Shown: positions 55,776-64,000 of the stretch, piece after piece
Numbering within the stretch: position 1 is the first letter of the stretch
Layout of the letters: each line of letters starts with the position of its first letter
From: Massilia sp. KIM
Lineage (GTDB): Bacteria; Pseudomonadota; Gammaproteobacteria; Burkholderiales; Burkholderiaceae_D
Direction: 5' to 3'
Length of the DNA stretch: 64,000 bases
Assembly (NCBI RefSeq): GCF_002007115.1
Contig: NZ_MVAD01000001.1
Coordinates: 2,356,001 to 2,420,000 of the forward strand
Position numbers and translations under genes: made by a program
The notes under the pieces: model-generated
Seen by the model: the letters and a program-made list of their open reading frames with translations, nothing else
What the model was told of the DNA's origin: nothing
The model's database searches: none

Positions 55776-56966
55776 TCAGAAGGCGTCGCCCGGCACCCTC
55801 ACCCAGCCTTCCATCAGCACGCGCGCGCTGCGGCTCATGATCGCCTTGCTGACGCTCCATTCGCCGTTCGCCTCGACCGCCTCGGCGCCGACCCGCAGCG
55901 TGCCCGAGGGGTGGCCGAAGCGCACCGCCTGACGGGCGCCGCCGCCGGCCGCGAGGTTGACCAGGGTGCCGGGAATGGCGGCGGCGGTGCCGATCGCCAC
56001 CGCGGCCGTGCCCATCATGGCGTGGTGCAGCTTGCCCATCGAGAGCGCGCGCACCAGCAGGTCGATCTCGCCGGCGGCCACCGGCTTGCCGCTCGAGGCC
56101 AGGTAGTCGGCCGGGCGCGCGACGAAGGCGATCTTGGGCGTGTGCTGGCGCTTGGCCGCGTCCTCGATGCGCTCGATCAGTCCCATGCGCAGGGCGCCGT
56201 GGGCGCGGATGGTCTCGAACATGGCCAGCGCGCGCGGGTCGCCATTGATCGCTTCCTGCAGCTCGGTTCCGGTATAGCCGATCGCCTCGGCATTGACGAA
56301 GATGGTCGGGATGCCGGCGTTGATCATGGTCGCCTTGAGGGTGCCGACGCCGGGGACCTCCAGCTCGTCGACCAGGTTCCCGGTCGGGAACATGGACCCG
56401 CCCGCGCCCTCCTCTTCGGCGGCCGGGTCCATGAATTCGAGCTGGACTTCGGCCGCCGGGAAGGTCACGCCGTCGAGTTCGAAGTCGCCGGTCTCCTGGA
56501 CCTGTCCGCCGCTGATGGGCACGTGGGCGACGATGGTCTTGCCGATGTTGGCCTGCCAGATGCGGACCACGGCGACGCCGTCGCGCGGCACGCGTTCCGG
56601 ATCGACCAGGCCGTTGCTGATGGCGAAGGGGCCGACCGCCGAGGACAGGTTGCCGCAGTTGCCGCTCCAGTCGACGAAGGGCTTGTCGATCGAGACCTGG
56701 CCGAACAGGTAATCGACGTCGTGGTCCGGGCGGGCGCTCTTCGACACGATCACGGCCTTGCTGGTGCTCGAGGTGGCGCCGCCCATGCCGTCGATCTGCT
56801 TGCCGTAGGGGTCGGGGCTGCCGATCACGCGCAGCAGCAGCGCATCGCGCGCATCGCCGGGCACGCGCGCGGATTCGGGCAGGTCGTCGAGGCGGAAGAA
56901 CACGCCTTTGCTGGTGCCGCCACGCATGTAGGTGGCGGGGATCTTGATTTGGGGGGTGCTTGGCAT
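55776..56966 (-). CDS. prpF: 2-methylaconitate cis-trans isomerase PrpF
   Basis: The 396-residue enzyme converts the 2-methylaconitate isomer made by AcnD so the cycle can run. IPATYMRGGTSKGVFF near the N-terminus and VDWSGNCGNLSSAVGPFA with the catalytic-region Cys are family features. It is the last gene of the prp operon, separated from acnD by a 354-bp spacer full of palindromic repeats, which may lower or stabilise its part of the message. Confidence 0.95.
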   Translation of the reverse strand: MPSTPQIKIPATYMRGGTSKGVFFRLDDLPESARVPGDARDALLLRVIGSPDPYGKQIDGMGGATSSTSKAVIVSKSARPDHDVDYLFGQVSIDKPFVDWSGNCGNLSSAVGPFAISNGLVDPERVPRDGVAVVRIWQANIGKTIVAHVPISGGQVQETGDFELDGVTFPAAEVQLEFMDPAAEEEGAGGSMFPTGNLVDELEVPGVGTLKATMINAGIPTIFVNAEAIGYTGTELQEAINGDPRALAMFETIRAHGALRMGLIERIEDAAKRQHTPKIAFVARPADYLASSGKPVAAGEIDLLVRALSMGKLHHAMMGTAAVAIGTAAAIPGTLVNLAAGGGARQAVRFGHPSGTLRVGAEAVEANGEWSVSKAIMSRSARVLMEGWVRVPGDAF

Positions 56967-57001
56967 ATCGCGTCCAAAAAGATGTCAGTGTTGACCATTA
57001 A

Positions 57002-57300
57002 CCGTCGTTCCCGCGAAGGCGGGAACCCAAGTTTGCGAGCGCAGCCGCTGTGCATGCAACACTTGGGTCCCCGCCTTCGCGGGGAGTCGTAGGCGCCAGT
57101 GGCGCGTACGACGTACTTACGGTGCCGTGCTGCATGCGTAGCCGCTGCGCACACAAACTTGGGTCCCCGCCTTCGCGGGGACGACGTGCTTATGGTGCAG
57201 TGTTGCATGCGTAGCCGCTGCACACACAAACTTTGGCCCCCGCCTTCGCGGGGAGTTGTAGGCGCCAGTGGCGCGTACGACGTGCTTAGGGTGCGGTGCT
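57002..57300. repeat. Array of palindromic repeats inside the prp operon (acnD-prpF spacer)
   Basis: At least four copies of the CCCCGCCTTCGCGGGG-type hairpin are packed here, beginning with GTCGTTCCCGCGAAGGCGGG at 57004. Two copies carry a second 27-bp hairpin (57086-57112 and 57255-57281, GTCGTAGGCGCC / GGCGCGTACGAC). Between them a GCATGCGTAGCCGCTGC-type linker recurs, giving tandem units of about 70-95 bp. It fills the whole spacer between acnD and prpF. Confidence 0.88.
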
Positions 57301-57320
57301 CATGTGCGTGCGTTGACCGC

Positions 57321-59927
57321 TCATGCCGCCGCCTTCGACGCCGACGACTCCAGGAAGTCCTGCGCAAAACGCTGCAGCACCCCGCCCGCCTCGTAGATCG
57401 CCACTTCCTCGGCGGTGTCGAGACGGCAGGTCACCGGCACCTCCACGGTCTCGCCTCCCTTGCGGTGGATGACCAGGGTAAGCTCGGCGCGCGGCGTGCG
57501 CTCGCCCACCACGTCGAAGGTCTCGGTGCCGTCGATGCCCAGGCTCAGGCGGTCCACGCCCGGCTTGAACTCCAGCGGCAGCACGCCCATGCCCACCAGG
57601 TTGGTGCGGTGGATGCGCTCGAAGCCCTCGGCCACGATCGCCTCCACGCCCGCCAGGCGCACGCCCTTGGCCGCCCAGTCACGCGAGGAGCCCTGGCCGT
57701 AGTCGGCGCCGGCGATCACGATCAGCGGCTGCTTGCGCTCCATGTAGGTCTCGATCGCTTCCCACATGCGCGTCACCTGCCCGTCCGGCTCGATGCGCGC
57801 CAGCGAGCCCGCCTTCACGTTGCCCATCGCGTCGCGCACCATCTCGTTCTTCAGGGTCGGGTTGGCGAAGGTGGCGCGCTGCGCCGTCAGGTGGTCGCCG
57901 CGGTGGGTGGCGTAGGAATTGAAGTCTTCCTCCGGCAAGCCCATCTTCGCCAGGTATTCGCCGGCCGCCGAATCGAGCAGGATGGCGTTCGACGGCGACA
58001 GGTGGTCGGTGGTGATGTTGTCGCCCAGGACCGCCAGCGGACGCATGCCGCGCAGGGTCCGCTCGCCGGCCAGCGCGCCTTCCCAATATGGCGGACGGCG
58101 GATGTAGGTGCTCATCGGACGCCAGTCGTACAGCGGGCTCACGCTCGCGCCGTCGTCCTGCACGCGCGCGAACATCGGCGTGTAGACCTTGCGGAACTGC
58201 TCCGGCTTGACGCTGGACTCGACGATGGCGTCGATCTCCTCGTCCGAGGGCCAGAGATCGGCCAGGCGGATCTCGCGGCCGGCGGCGTCCACGCCCAGCA
58301 CGTCCTTCTCGATGTCGAAGCGGATGGTGCCGGCGATCGCATAGGCCACCACCAGCGCGGGCGACGCCAGGAAGGCCTGCTTGGCGTAGGGGTGGATGCG
58401 GCCGTCGAAGTTGCGGTTGCCCGACAGGACGGCGGTGGCGTACAGGTCGCGCTCGATGATCTCCTGCTGGATGGTGGGGTCGAGCGCGCCGCTCATGCCA
58501 TTGCAGGTGGTGCAGGCAAAAGCGACCACGCCGAAGCCGAGCTTTTCCAGCTCGGGCATGAGACCCGCTTCTTCCAGGTACAGCGCAACGGCCTTGGAGC
58601 CCGGCGCCAGCGAGCTCTTTACCCAGGACTTGCGCACAAGGCCGGCGCGGTTGGCGTTACGCGCCAGCAGGCCGGCGGCGATCATGTTGCGCGGATTGTT
58701 GGTGTTGGTGCAGCTGGTGATCGCCGCGATGATGACGGCGCCGTCGGGCATCAGGCCCGGCTCGTTCTCCACCTTGCCGGCGATGCCGCGCGCCGCCAGT
58801 TCCGAGGTCGGCACGCGCTTGTGCGGATTCGAGGGGCCGGCGATGTTGCGCACCACGCTCGACAGGTCGAAGGTCAGCACGCGCTCGTATTGCGCGTTCT
58901 TGAGGCTGTCGGCCCAGAGGCCGGTTTCCTTGGCATAGGTCTCGACCAGCTTCACCAGTTCCTCGTCGCGGCCGGTCAGGCGCAGGTACTTGATGGTCTG
59001 CTCGTCGATGTAGAACATCGCGGCGGTGGCGCCGAATTCCGGCGCCATGTTGGAGATGGTGGCGCGGTCGCCCAGGGTCAGCGCGGCCGCGCCCTCGCCG
59101 TAGAACTCGAGGTAGGCCGAGACCACCTTGGACTGGCGCAGGAATTCGGTCAGGGCCAGCACGATGTCGGTGGCGGTGATGCCGGGCTGGGGTTTGCCGG
59201 TGAGCTCGACGCCGACGATGTCCGGCAGGCGCATCCACGAGGCGCGGCCGAGCATGACGCTCTCGGCTTCCAGGCCGCCGACGCCGATGGCGATCACGCC
59301 CAGGGCGTCGACCATCGGGGTGTGGGAGTCGGTGCCGACCAGGGTGTCCGGGTAGGCCACGCCGTCCTGGACCTGGATCACGGGCGACATGCGCTCGAGG
59401 TTAATCTGGTGCAGGATGCCGTTGCCCGGCGGGATCACGTCGACGTTCTGGAAGGCCTTCTTGGTCCATTCGATGAAGTGGAAGCGGTCTTCGTTGCGGC
59501 GGTCTTCGATGGCGCGGTTCTTGGCGAAGGCGTCGGGGTCGAAGCCGCCGCATTCCACGGCCAGGGAGTGGTCGACCACCAGCTGGGTCGGGACCACCGG
59601 GTTGACCAGGGCCGGGTCGCCGCCCTGCTGCGCGATGGCGTCGCGCAGGCCGGCCAGGTCGACCAGGGCGGTCTGGCCCAGGATGTCGTGGCAGACCACG
59701 CGCGCGGGAAACCAGGGGAAGTCGAGCTCGCGCTTGCGCTCGATGATCTGCTTGAGCGAGTCGGTCAGCGCGACGGGGTCGCAGCGGCGGACCAGGTTCT
59801 CGGCCAGCACGCGCGAGGTGTAGGGAAGCGTGTCGTAGGCGCCGGGCTGGATGGTGTCGACGGCGGTGCGGGTGTCGAAGTAGTCCAGCGAGGTGCCTGG
59901 GAGGGGTTTGCGGTGGTTTGAATTCAT
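57321..59927 (-). CDS. acnD: Fe/S-dependent 2-methylisocitrate dehydratase AcnD
   Basis: The 868-residue aconitase-family enzyme dehydrates 2-methylcitrate in propionate breakdown. The opening MNSNHRKPLPGTSLDYFDTR and TQLVVDHSLAVECGG are typical of AcnD. The [4Fe-4S] ligands are in ITSCTNTNNP and CTTCNGMSG. AcnD and AcnA are similar; the prp neighbours and the presence of prpF decide. I use the ATG at 59927 because the conserved sequence begins there; another at 59939 would add four residues and neither has a good ribosome site. It follows prpC after 211 bp. Confidence 0.94.
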   Translation of the reverse strand: MNSNHRKPLPGTSLDYFDTRTAVDTIQPGAYDTLPYTSRVLAENLVRRCDPVALTDSLKQIIERKRELDFPWFPARVVCHDILGQTALVDLAGLRDAIAQQGGDPALVNPVVPTQLVVDHSLAVECGGFDPDAFAKNRAIEDRRNEDRFHFIEWTKKAFQNVDVIPPGNGILHQINLERMSPVIQVQDGVAYPDTLVGTDSHTPMVDALGVIAIGVGGLEAESVMLGRASWMRLPDIVGVELTGKPQPGITATDIVLALTEFLRQSKVVSAYLEFYGEGAAALTLGDRATISNMAPEFGATAAMFYIDEQTIKYLRLTGRDEELVKLVETYAKETGLWADSLKNAQYERVLTFDLSSVVRNIAGPSNPHKRVPTSELAARGIAGKVENEPGLMPDGAVIIAAITSCTNTNNPRNMIAAGLLARNANRAGLVRKSWVKSSLAPGSKAVALYLEEAGLMPELEKLGFGVVAFACTTCNGMSGALDPTIQQEIIERDLYATAVLSGNRNFDGRIHPYAKQAFLASPALVVAYAIAGTIRFDIEKDVLGVDAAGREIRLADLWPSDEEIDAIVESSVKPEQFRKVYTPMFARVQDDGASVSPLYDWRPMSTYIRRPPYWEGALAGERTLRGMRPLAVLGDNITTDHLSPSNAILLDSAAGEYLAKMGLPEEDFNSYATHRGDHLTAQRATFANPTLKNEMVRDAMGNVKAGSLARIEPDGQVTRMWEAIETYMERKQPLIVIAGADYGQGSSRDWAAKGVRLAGVEAIVAEGFERIHRTNLVGMGVLPLEFKPGVDRLSLGIDGTETFDVVGERTPRAELTLVIHRKGGETVEVPVTCRLDTAEEVAIYEAGGVLQRFAQDFLESSASKAAA

Positions 59928-59980
59928 GGCGGTGCTCATGACGTACGTACTCGTGATGCTTGCTTGTTTAGCCAGCCGGG

Positions 59981-60072
59981 AGACCGTCGTCCCCGCGAAG
60001 GCGGGGACCCAAGTTCGTGCGCAGGCCACTCACGCAAACTTGGATCCCCGCCTGCGCGGGGATGACGGTCTT
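59981..60072. repeat. Inverted repeat pair in the prpC-acnD spacer
   Basis: AGACCGTCGTCCCCGCGAAG starts the left arm and the right arm (60033-60072) is almost its reverse complement, ending in GGGGATGACGGTCTT. Each arm is a hairpin of the dispersed family and together they make one long stem around about 17 bases. It lies inside the prp operon. Confidence 0.85.
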
Positions 60073-60137
60073 GAAGGTGCGGGTCAGGGTGTGAGCCGCT
60101 GCTACGCTGACGCTCCTTTTAGTGCGTTTACCTGCAT

Positions 60138-61295
60138 TTATTTGCGCGCTTCGATCGGCACGAACTTCAGATCCTCCGGACCCACGTAGTTCGCGCTCGG
60201 ACGAATGATCTTGTTGTCGATGCGCTGCTCGATGATGTGCGCCGCCCAGCCGGAGGTGCGCGAAATCACGAACAGCGGCGTGAACATGGCCGTCGGCACG
60301 CCCATCATGTGATAGGACACCGCCGAGAACCAGTCCAGGTTCGGGAACATCTTCTTCACTTCCCACATCACCGACTCCAGGCGCTCGGCGATGTCGAACA
60401 TCTTCATCGAGCCGGCTTCCTGCGACAGCGAACGCGCCACTTCCTTGATCACTACGTTGCGCGGGTCGCTGATGGTGTACACCGGGTGGCCGAAGCCGAT
60501 CACGACTTCCTTGTTGGCCACGCGGTTGCGGATGTCGGCCTCGGCTTCGTCGGCGTTCTCGTAGCGCTTCTGGATGTCGAGCGCGACTTCGTTGGCGCCG
60601 CCGTGCTTCGGACCGCGCAGCGCGCCGATCGCGCCGGTGACGGCCGAGTAGATGTCGGAACCGGTGCCGGCGATCACGCGGCTGGTGAAGGTTGAAGCGT
60701 TGAACTCGTGCTCGGCGTACAGGATCAGCGAGGTGTGCATCGCACGCACCCAGGACGCGCGCGGCTTCTCGCCGTGCAGCAGGTGCAGGAAGTGGCCGCC
60801 GATCGAATCGTCGTCGGTCTCGACCTCGATGCGCTTGCCGTTATGGCTGTAGTGGTACCAGTACAGCAGGATCGAGCCGAACGAGGCCATCAGACGGTCC
60901 GCGATGTCGCGCGCGCCGGCCAGGTTATGGTCGTCCTTCTCCGGCAGCACGCAGCCCAGCACCGAGGCGCCGGTGCGCATCACGTCCATCGGGTGGGCGC
61001 CTGCCGGCAGCGCTTCCAGCGCGCTCTTCACCGCCTGCGGCAGGCCGCGCAGCGATTTCAGCTTGGCCTTGTAGCCCTTCAGCTCGGCCACGGTGGGCAG
61101 CTTGCCGTGCACCAGCAGGTAGGCGATCTCTTCGAATTCGCAGGTGTTGGCCACGTCCAGGATGTCGTAGCCGCGGTAGTGCAGGTCGTTGCCCGACTTG
61201 CCCACCGAGCACAGCGCGGTGTTACCGGCGGCGACGCCCGACAGGGCGACGGATTTCTTGGGTTTGAAGGTCGGGGTCTCGTTGGTCTGGGTCAT
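60138..61295 (-). CDS. prpC: 2-methylcitrate synthase
   Basis: The 385-residue enzyme joins propionyl-CoA and oxaloacetate. It belongs to the citrate synthase family with the shorter PrpC length: [22 protein letters not shown] near the start, and active-site histidines in [16 protein letters not shown] and [14 protein letters not shown]. It follows prpB by 18 bases. CCGGAGACC precedes the ATG. Confidence 0.96.
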   Translation of the reverse strand: MTQTNETPTFKPKKSVALSGVAAGNTALCSVGKSGNDLHYRGYDILDVANTCEFEEIAYLLVHGKLPTVAELKGYKAKLKSLRGLPQAVKSALEALPAGAHPMDVMRTGASVLGCVLPEKDDHNLAGARDIADRLMASFGSILLYWYHYSHNGKRIEVETDDDSIGGHFLHLLHGEKPRASWVRAMHTSLILYAEHEFNASTFTSRVIAGTGSDIYSAVTGAIGALRGPKHGGANEVALDIQKRYENADEAEADIRNRVANKEVVIGFGHPVYTISDPRNVVIKEVARSLSQEAGSMKMFDIAERLESVMWEVKKMFPNLDWFSAVSYHMMGVPTAMFTPLFVISRTSGWAAHIIEQRIDNKIIRPSANYVGPEDLKFVPIEARK

Positions 61296-61313
61296 GCTTG
61301 GGTCTCCGGAGTT

Positions 61314-62204
61314 TTATTTGGATTTGTTGGCGGCGAACAGCGCGTCCAGCTTCTGCTCGTAGCTGTGATAGTCGATGCGCTCGTAGAGTTCGGAACGGGT
61401 CTGCATGGTGTCGACCACGTTCTTCTGGGTGCCGTCGCGGCGGATCGCGGTGTAGACGTTCTCGGCCGCCTTGTTCATGGCGCGGAAGGCCGACAGCGGG
61501 TACAGCACCAGGCCCACGTGGGCGCTCTTCAGTTCCTCGGTGGTGAACAGCGGGGTCGAGCCGAATTCGGTGATGTTGGCCAGCACCGGCACCTTCACGG
61601 CGTCGGCGAACTTGCGGTACATGTCCAGGCTCGTCATGGCTTCCGGGAAGATCATGTCGGCGCCCGCCTCCACGCAGGCCACGGCGCGCTCGATGGCGGC
61701 GTCCAGGCCTTCCACGGCCAGCGCGTCGGTGCGCGCCATCACGACGAAGTTCTCGTCGGTGCGGGCGTCGACGGCGGCCTTGACCCGGTCGACCATCTCG
61801 TCCTGGCTCACGATTTCCTTGCCCGGACGGTGGCCGCAGCGCTTGGCGCCGACCTGGTCCTCGATGTGGCAGGCGGCGGCGCCGGCCTTGATCAGGGAGC
61901 GCACGGTGCGCGCCACGTTGAAGGCCGAAGCGCCGAAGCCGGTGTCGACGTCGACCAGCAGCGGCAGGTCGCACACGTCGGTGATGCGGCGCACGTCGAT
62001 CAGGACGTCTTCCAGGCCCGAGATGCCCAGGTCCGGCAGGCCGAGGGAGCCCGCGGCCACGCCGCCGCCCGACAGGTAGATCGCCTTGAAGCCGGCGCGC
62101 TTGGCCAGCAGGGCGTGGTTGGCGTTGATCGTGCCGACCACCTGCAACGGAGATTCTTCCTGAACCGCCTTGCGGAACGCGGCGCCTGCGGAGTATTGGC
62201 TCAT
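61314..62204 (-). CDS. prpB: Methylisocitrate lyase
   Basis: The 296-residue enzyme splits 2-methylisocitrate into pyruvate and succinate. [38 protein letters not shown] and the catalytic loop [13 protein letters not shown] are features of the PrpB branch of the isocitrate lyase/PEP mutase family. It heads the operon; AAAGG lies six bases before the ATG, and a sigma-54 promoter is centred about 52 bases upstream. Confidence 0.96.
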   Translation of the reverse strand: MSQYSAGAAFRKAVQEESPLQVVGTINANHALLAKRAGFKAIYLSGGGVAAGSLGLPDLGISGLEDVLIDVRRITDVCDLPLLVDVDTGFGASAFNVARTVRSLIKAGAAACHIEDQVGAKRCGHRPGKEIVSQDEMVDRVKAAVDARTDENFVVMARTDALAVEGLDAAIERAVACVEAGADMIFPEAMTSLDMYRKFADAVKVPVLANITEFGSTPLFTTEELKSAHVGLVLYPLSAFRAMNKAAENVYTAIRRDGTQKNVVDTMQTRSELYERIDYHSYEQKLDALFAANKSK

Positions 62205-62248
62205 TGCTTACCTTTCTTGATGCGTTGAAGAGTGACGTCCCACCTTAA

Positions 62249-62264
62249 TGCAAGCGGCGTGCCA
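62249..62264 (-). promoter_or_regulatory. Sigma-54 promoter of the prp operon
   Basis: Read on the minus strand the sequence is TGGCACGCCGCTTGCA, an exact match to the -24 (TGGCAC) and -12 (TTGCA) elements with the required five-base spacing. It sits 45 bases upstream of the prpB start codon, so transcription would begin about 30-35 bases before prpB. Sigma-54 promoters need an activator; PrpR is the known one for this operon in Enterobacteria. Confidence 0.88.
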
Positions 62265-62358
62265 TCTTGCTTGAGCGCACGCACATCCTCGTGATTTGTT
62301 TATTTTCAAGCACTTGTGTGAACGACGCGACGTTGCTGCGCAGGTGGGGATACGCGCG

Positions 62359-62407
62359 TGTTTCAACAATGTTTCATTATGAAACATCTGAGCGAAACTG
62401 TGAAACA
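62359..62407. promoter_or_regulatory. Palindrome cluster upstream of prpB, probable activator sites
   Basis: TGTTTCAT-T-ATGAAACA (62370-62386) is a perfect 17-bp palindrome. It is flanked by TGTTTCA at 62359-62365 and TGAAACA at 62401-62407. They lie about 95-160 bp upstream of the sigma-54 promoter, the usual place for enhancer-type sites of a PrpR-like regulator. That regulator is not encoded next to it. Confidence 0.7.
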
Positions 62408-62432
62408 CCAGTACAGAACCGGCACCACAAAA

Positions 62433-62677
62433 GCGTCGTCCCCGCGCAGGCGGGGACCCAAGTGGCTGGCGTAATCGAAACGCCGAACTTGGGTCCCCGC
62501 CTGCGCGGGGACGACGGTGGTGGTTAGCCTGCCCCCCCCTCCCCGCGTGCGCGGGAACGACGGCGGTGCTTGGCTTGGGTCCCCGCCTGCGGGGGGCGAC
62601 GGAGAGGATGCTTGGGTCCCCGCCTGCGCGGGGACGACGGATGGGATGGCTCGGGTCCCCGCTTGCGCGGGGACGGG
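62433..62677. repeat. Array of six palindromic repeats between prp operon and actP
   Basis: Six hairpin copies of the CCCCGCCTGCGCGGGG type lie at about 62434-62462, 62486-62516, 62539-62562, 62574-62601, 62611-62638 and 62651-62677. The first is in the opposite orientation to the second; the others are spaced about 35-40 bp apart. The last copy ends eight bases before the actP stop, where it may act as a terminator. Confidence 0.88.
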
Positions 62678-62684
62678 CGAGCTG

Positions 62685-64000
62685 TCAGTGCGCCGAAGCG
62701 GCTGCTGCGCCGATGCCGGTTTCCGAACGCACTTCCTGCGCTTCGAAGCCGGCCTTGTCGATCGCGGCGCGCGGGCTCTTGTCAGTGACCGAGAAGAACC
62801 AGATGCCGAAGAAGCCCACCGCCATCGAGAAGATCGCCGGCGAGGTGTAGGGGAAGATCGGCGCGGCATTGCCCAGCACGTCGACCCACACCGACTTCGA
62901 CACGATAGTCAGCACGACCGCGGTCGCCAGGCCCAGGAAGCCGCCGATGGTCGCGCCGCGGGTGGTGCAATCCTTCCACAGCACCGACATGAACAGCACC
63001 GGGAAGTTGGCCGAGGCCGCGATCGCGAAGGCCAGCGACACCATGAAGGCGACGTTCTGCTTCTCGAAGGCGATGCCGAGCAGCACCGCGACCACGCCCA
63101 GCACCAGGGTGGTGATCTTCGACACCTTCAGTTCGCTCGCGCTGGTGGCCTTGCCCTTGGCGAACACGGTGGCGTAGAGGTCGTGCGACACGGCCGAGGC
63201 GCCCGACAGGGTCAGGCCGGCCACCACCGCCAGGATGGTCGCGAAGGCCACGGCCGAGATGAAGCCGAGGAAGATGTCGCCGCCCACGGCCTTGGCCAAG
63301 TGGACCGCCGCCATGTTGTTACCGCCCAGCAGTTTGCCTGCCGCGTCCTTGAAGTCCGGGTTGGTGCCGACCAGCACGATCGCGCCGAAGCCGATGATGA
63401 AGGTCAGGATGTAGAAGTAGCCGATCCAGGTGGTCGCCCACAGCACCGACTTGCGCGCTTCCTTCGCGCTCGGGACGGTGAAGAAGCGCATCAGGATGTG
63501 CGGCAAGCCGGCGGTGCCGAACATCAGCGCCATGCCGAAGGAGATCGCCGAGATCGGGTCCTTCAGGAAGGTGCCCGGGCCCATGATCGACTCGCCCTTG
63601 GCGTGCACTTCGGTCGCGGTGGCGAACAGTTTTTCAGGGCTGAAGTTGTACTGCGCCAGCACCGAGAAGGCCATGAAGGAGGCGCCCGACAGCAGCAGCA
63701 CGGCCTTGATGATCTGCACCCAGGTGGTCGCGGTCATGCCGCCGAACAGCACGTAGACCATCATCAGGATGCCGACCAGCACCACGGCGATCCAGTACTC
63801 GAGGCCGAACAGCAGCTTGATCAGCTGGCCGGCGCCGACCATCTGCGCGATCAGGTAGAAGGCCACCACCACCAGGGTGCCGGAGGCCGCGAACACGCGG
63901 ATCGGCTTCTGGTGGAAGCGATAGGCGGCCACGTCGGCGAAGGTGTAGCGGCCCAGGTTGCGCAGGCGCTCGGCCATCAGGAAGGTGATGATTGGCCAGC
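62685..64000 (-). CDS. actP: ActP-type cation/acetate symporter (partial, N-terminus outside)
   Basis: The frame runs off the right edge with at least 438 residues of a sodium:solute symporter. Helices are spread through the whole segment. The readable start [27 protein letters not shown], and [38 protein letters not shown], are characteristic of ActP acetate permeases. It would import acetate and perhaps propionate or other short acids, which fits its place next to the methylcitrate cycle genes. The start lies beyond the window, so length and regulation cannot be judged. Confidence 0.9.
   Translation of the reverse strand, partial: WPIITFLMAERLRNLGRYTFADVAAYRFHQKPIRVFAASGTLVVVAFYLIAQMVGAGQLIKLLFGLEYWIAVVLVGILMMVYVLFGGMTATTWVQIIKAVLLLSGASFMAFSVLAQYNFSPEKLFATATEVHAKGESIMGPGTFLKDPISAISFGMALMFGTAGLPHILMRFFTVPSAKEARKSVLWATTWIGYFYILTFIIGFGAIVLVGTNPDFKDAAGKLLGGNNMAAVHLAKAVGGDIFLGFISAVAFATILAVVAGLTLSGASAVSHDLYATVFAKGKATSASELKVSKITTLVLGVVAVLLGIAFEKQNVAFMVSLAFAIAASANFPVLFMSVLWKDCTTRGATIGGFLGLATAVVLTIVSKSVWVDVLGNAAPIFPYTSPAIFSMAVGFFGIWFFSVTDKSPRAAIDKAGFEAQEVRSETGIGAAAASAH

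Noticed and set aside
57099..59921. A 940-codon plus-strand open frame opposite acnD
   Set aside because: The minus strand encodes a full aconitase-family protein with its cysteine ligands; the plus frame starts in repeats and has shadow composition.
62433..62677. Possible CRISPR array
   Set aside because: Repeats are short hairpins in mixed orientation with uneven spacing and GC-rich linkers, and no cas genes are near; it is the dispersed palindromic family.

Overview
The window is chromosomal DNA of a high-GC Gram-negative bacterium, most likely a betaproteobacterium of the Oxalobacteraceae (Massilia/Telluria type). This is inferred from gene content, not from a marker gene. The signs are the sulfate block cysI-DUF934-cysH-cysD-cysN-cobA next to cysB, the methylcitrate operon prpB-prpC-acnD-prpF, lptFG divergent from pepA, a classical trimeric porin, many PAS/GGDEF/EAL and histidine kinase genes, and a strong G/C third-position bias. 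I see no rRNA, tRNA, insertion sequence, prophage or CRISPR array.

Layout. 1-8.2 kb: the tail of a membrane protein, a repeat-rich spacer, a 789-residue Ala/Glu-rich coiled-coil protein, a TonB-C-like exported protein, the kinase srkA, a UPF0149/SEC-C protein, an HPP-CBS membrane protein and an exported metallo-beta-lactamase-fold hydrolase. 8.4-21.5 kb: a hybrid histidine kinase, orn, an operon of Ste24-like protease, pterin dehydratase and rsgA, then argF and argG (argG followed by a tandemly duplicated terminator), a GIY-YIG protein, a YkgJ cysteine-cluster protein, an SDR, murB, a YajQ protein and a nitronate-monooxygenase-like protein with an extra cysteine motif. 21.7-30.7 kb is mostly signalling: a PAS-GGDEF-EAL protein with a damaged EAL site, a DHH phosphoesterase, a LytS/AlgZ-type kinase with its LytTR regulator, an orphan NarX-type kinase, and a porin. 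30.8-36.6 kb: three overlapping genes of unknown function, a beta-propeller histidine kinase and a methyltransferase.

36.6-43.7 kb is assimilatory sulfate reduction. CysB is divergent from cysI. CysD/N make APS, and CysH has the iron-sulfur APS-reductase signature, so no APS kinase is needed or seen. CysI reduces sulfite, and CobA together with the CbiX/SirB-like chelatase at 46.2 kb can serve siroheme synthesis. 43.7-55.7 kb: a large DUF4214 surface-type protein, the chelatase, lptG-lptF, pepA, a lipoprotein, two small genes, an AT-rich spacer with three inverted repeats, xthA, and a PAS-GGDEF-EAL protein. 55.8-64 kb: prpB-prpC-acnD-prpF for propionate breakdown, then the C-terminal part of an ActP-type acetate symporter.

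Two non-coding themes stand out. First, a dispersed palindromic repeat (core of the type GTCGTCCCCGCGAAGGCG) lies in at least seven spacers, including inside the prp operon, sometimes with a second hairpin built in. Second, the prp operon has an exact sigma-54 promoter (62249-62264) with a TGTTTCA/TGAAACA palindrome cluster about 100-150 bp upstream, although no prpR gene is adjacent. The best candidates for something undescribed are the three-gene cluster at 30781-32722, the coiled-coil protein at 1018-3387 and the structured AT-rich spacer at 51.8-52.2 kb.
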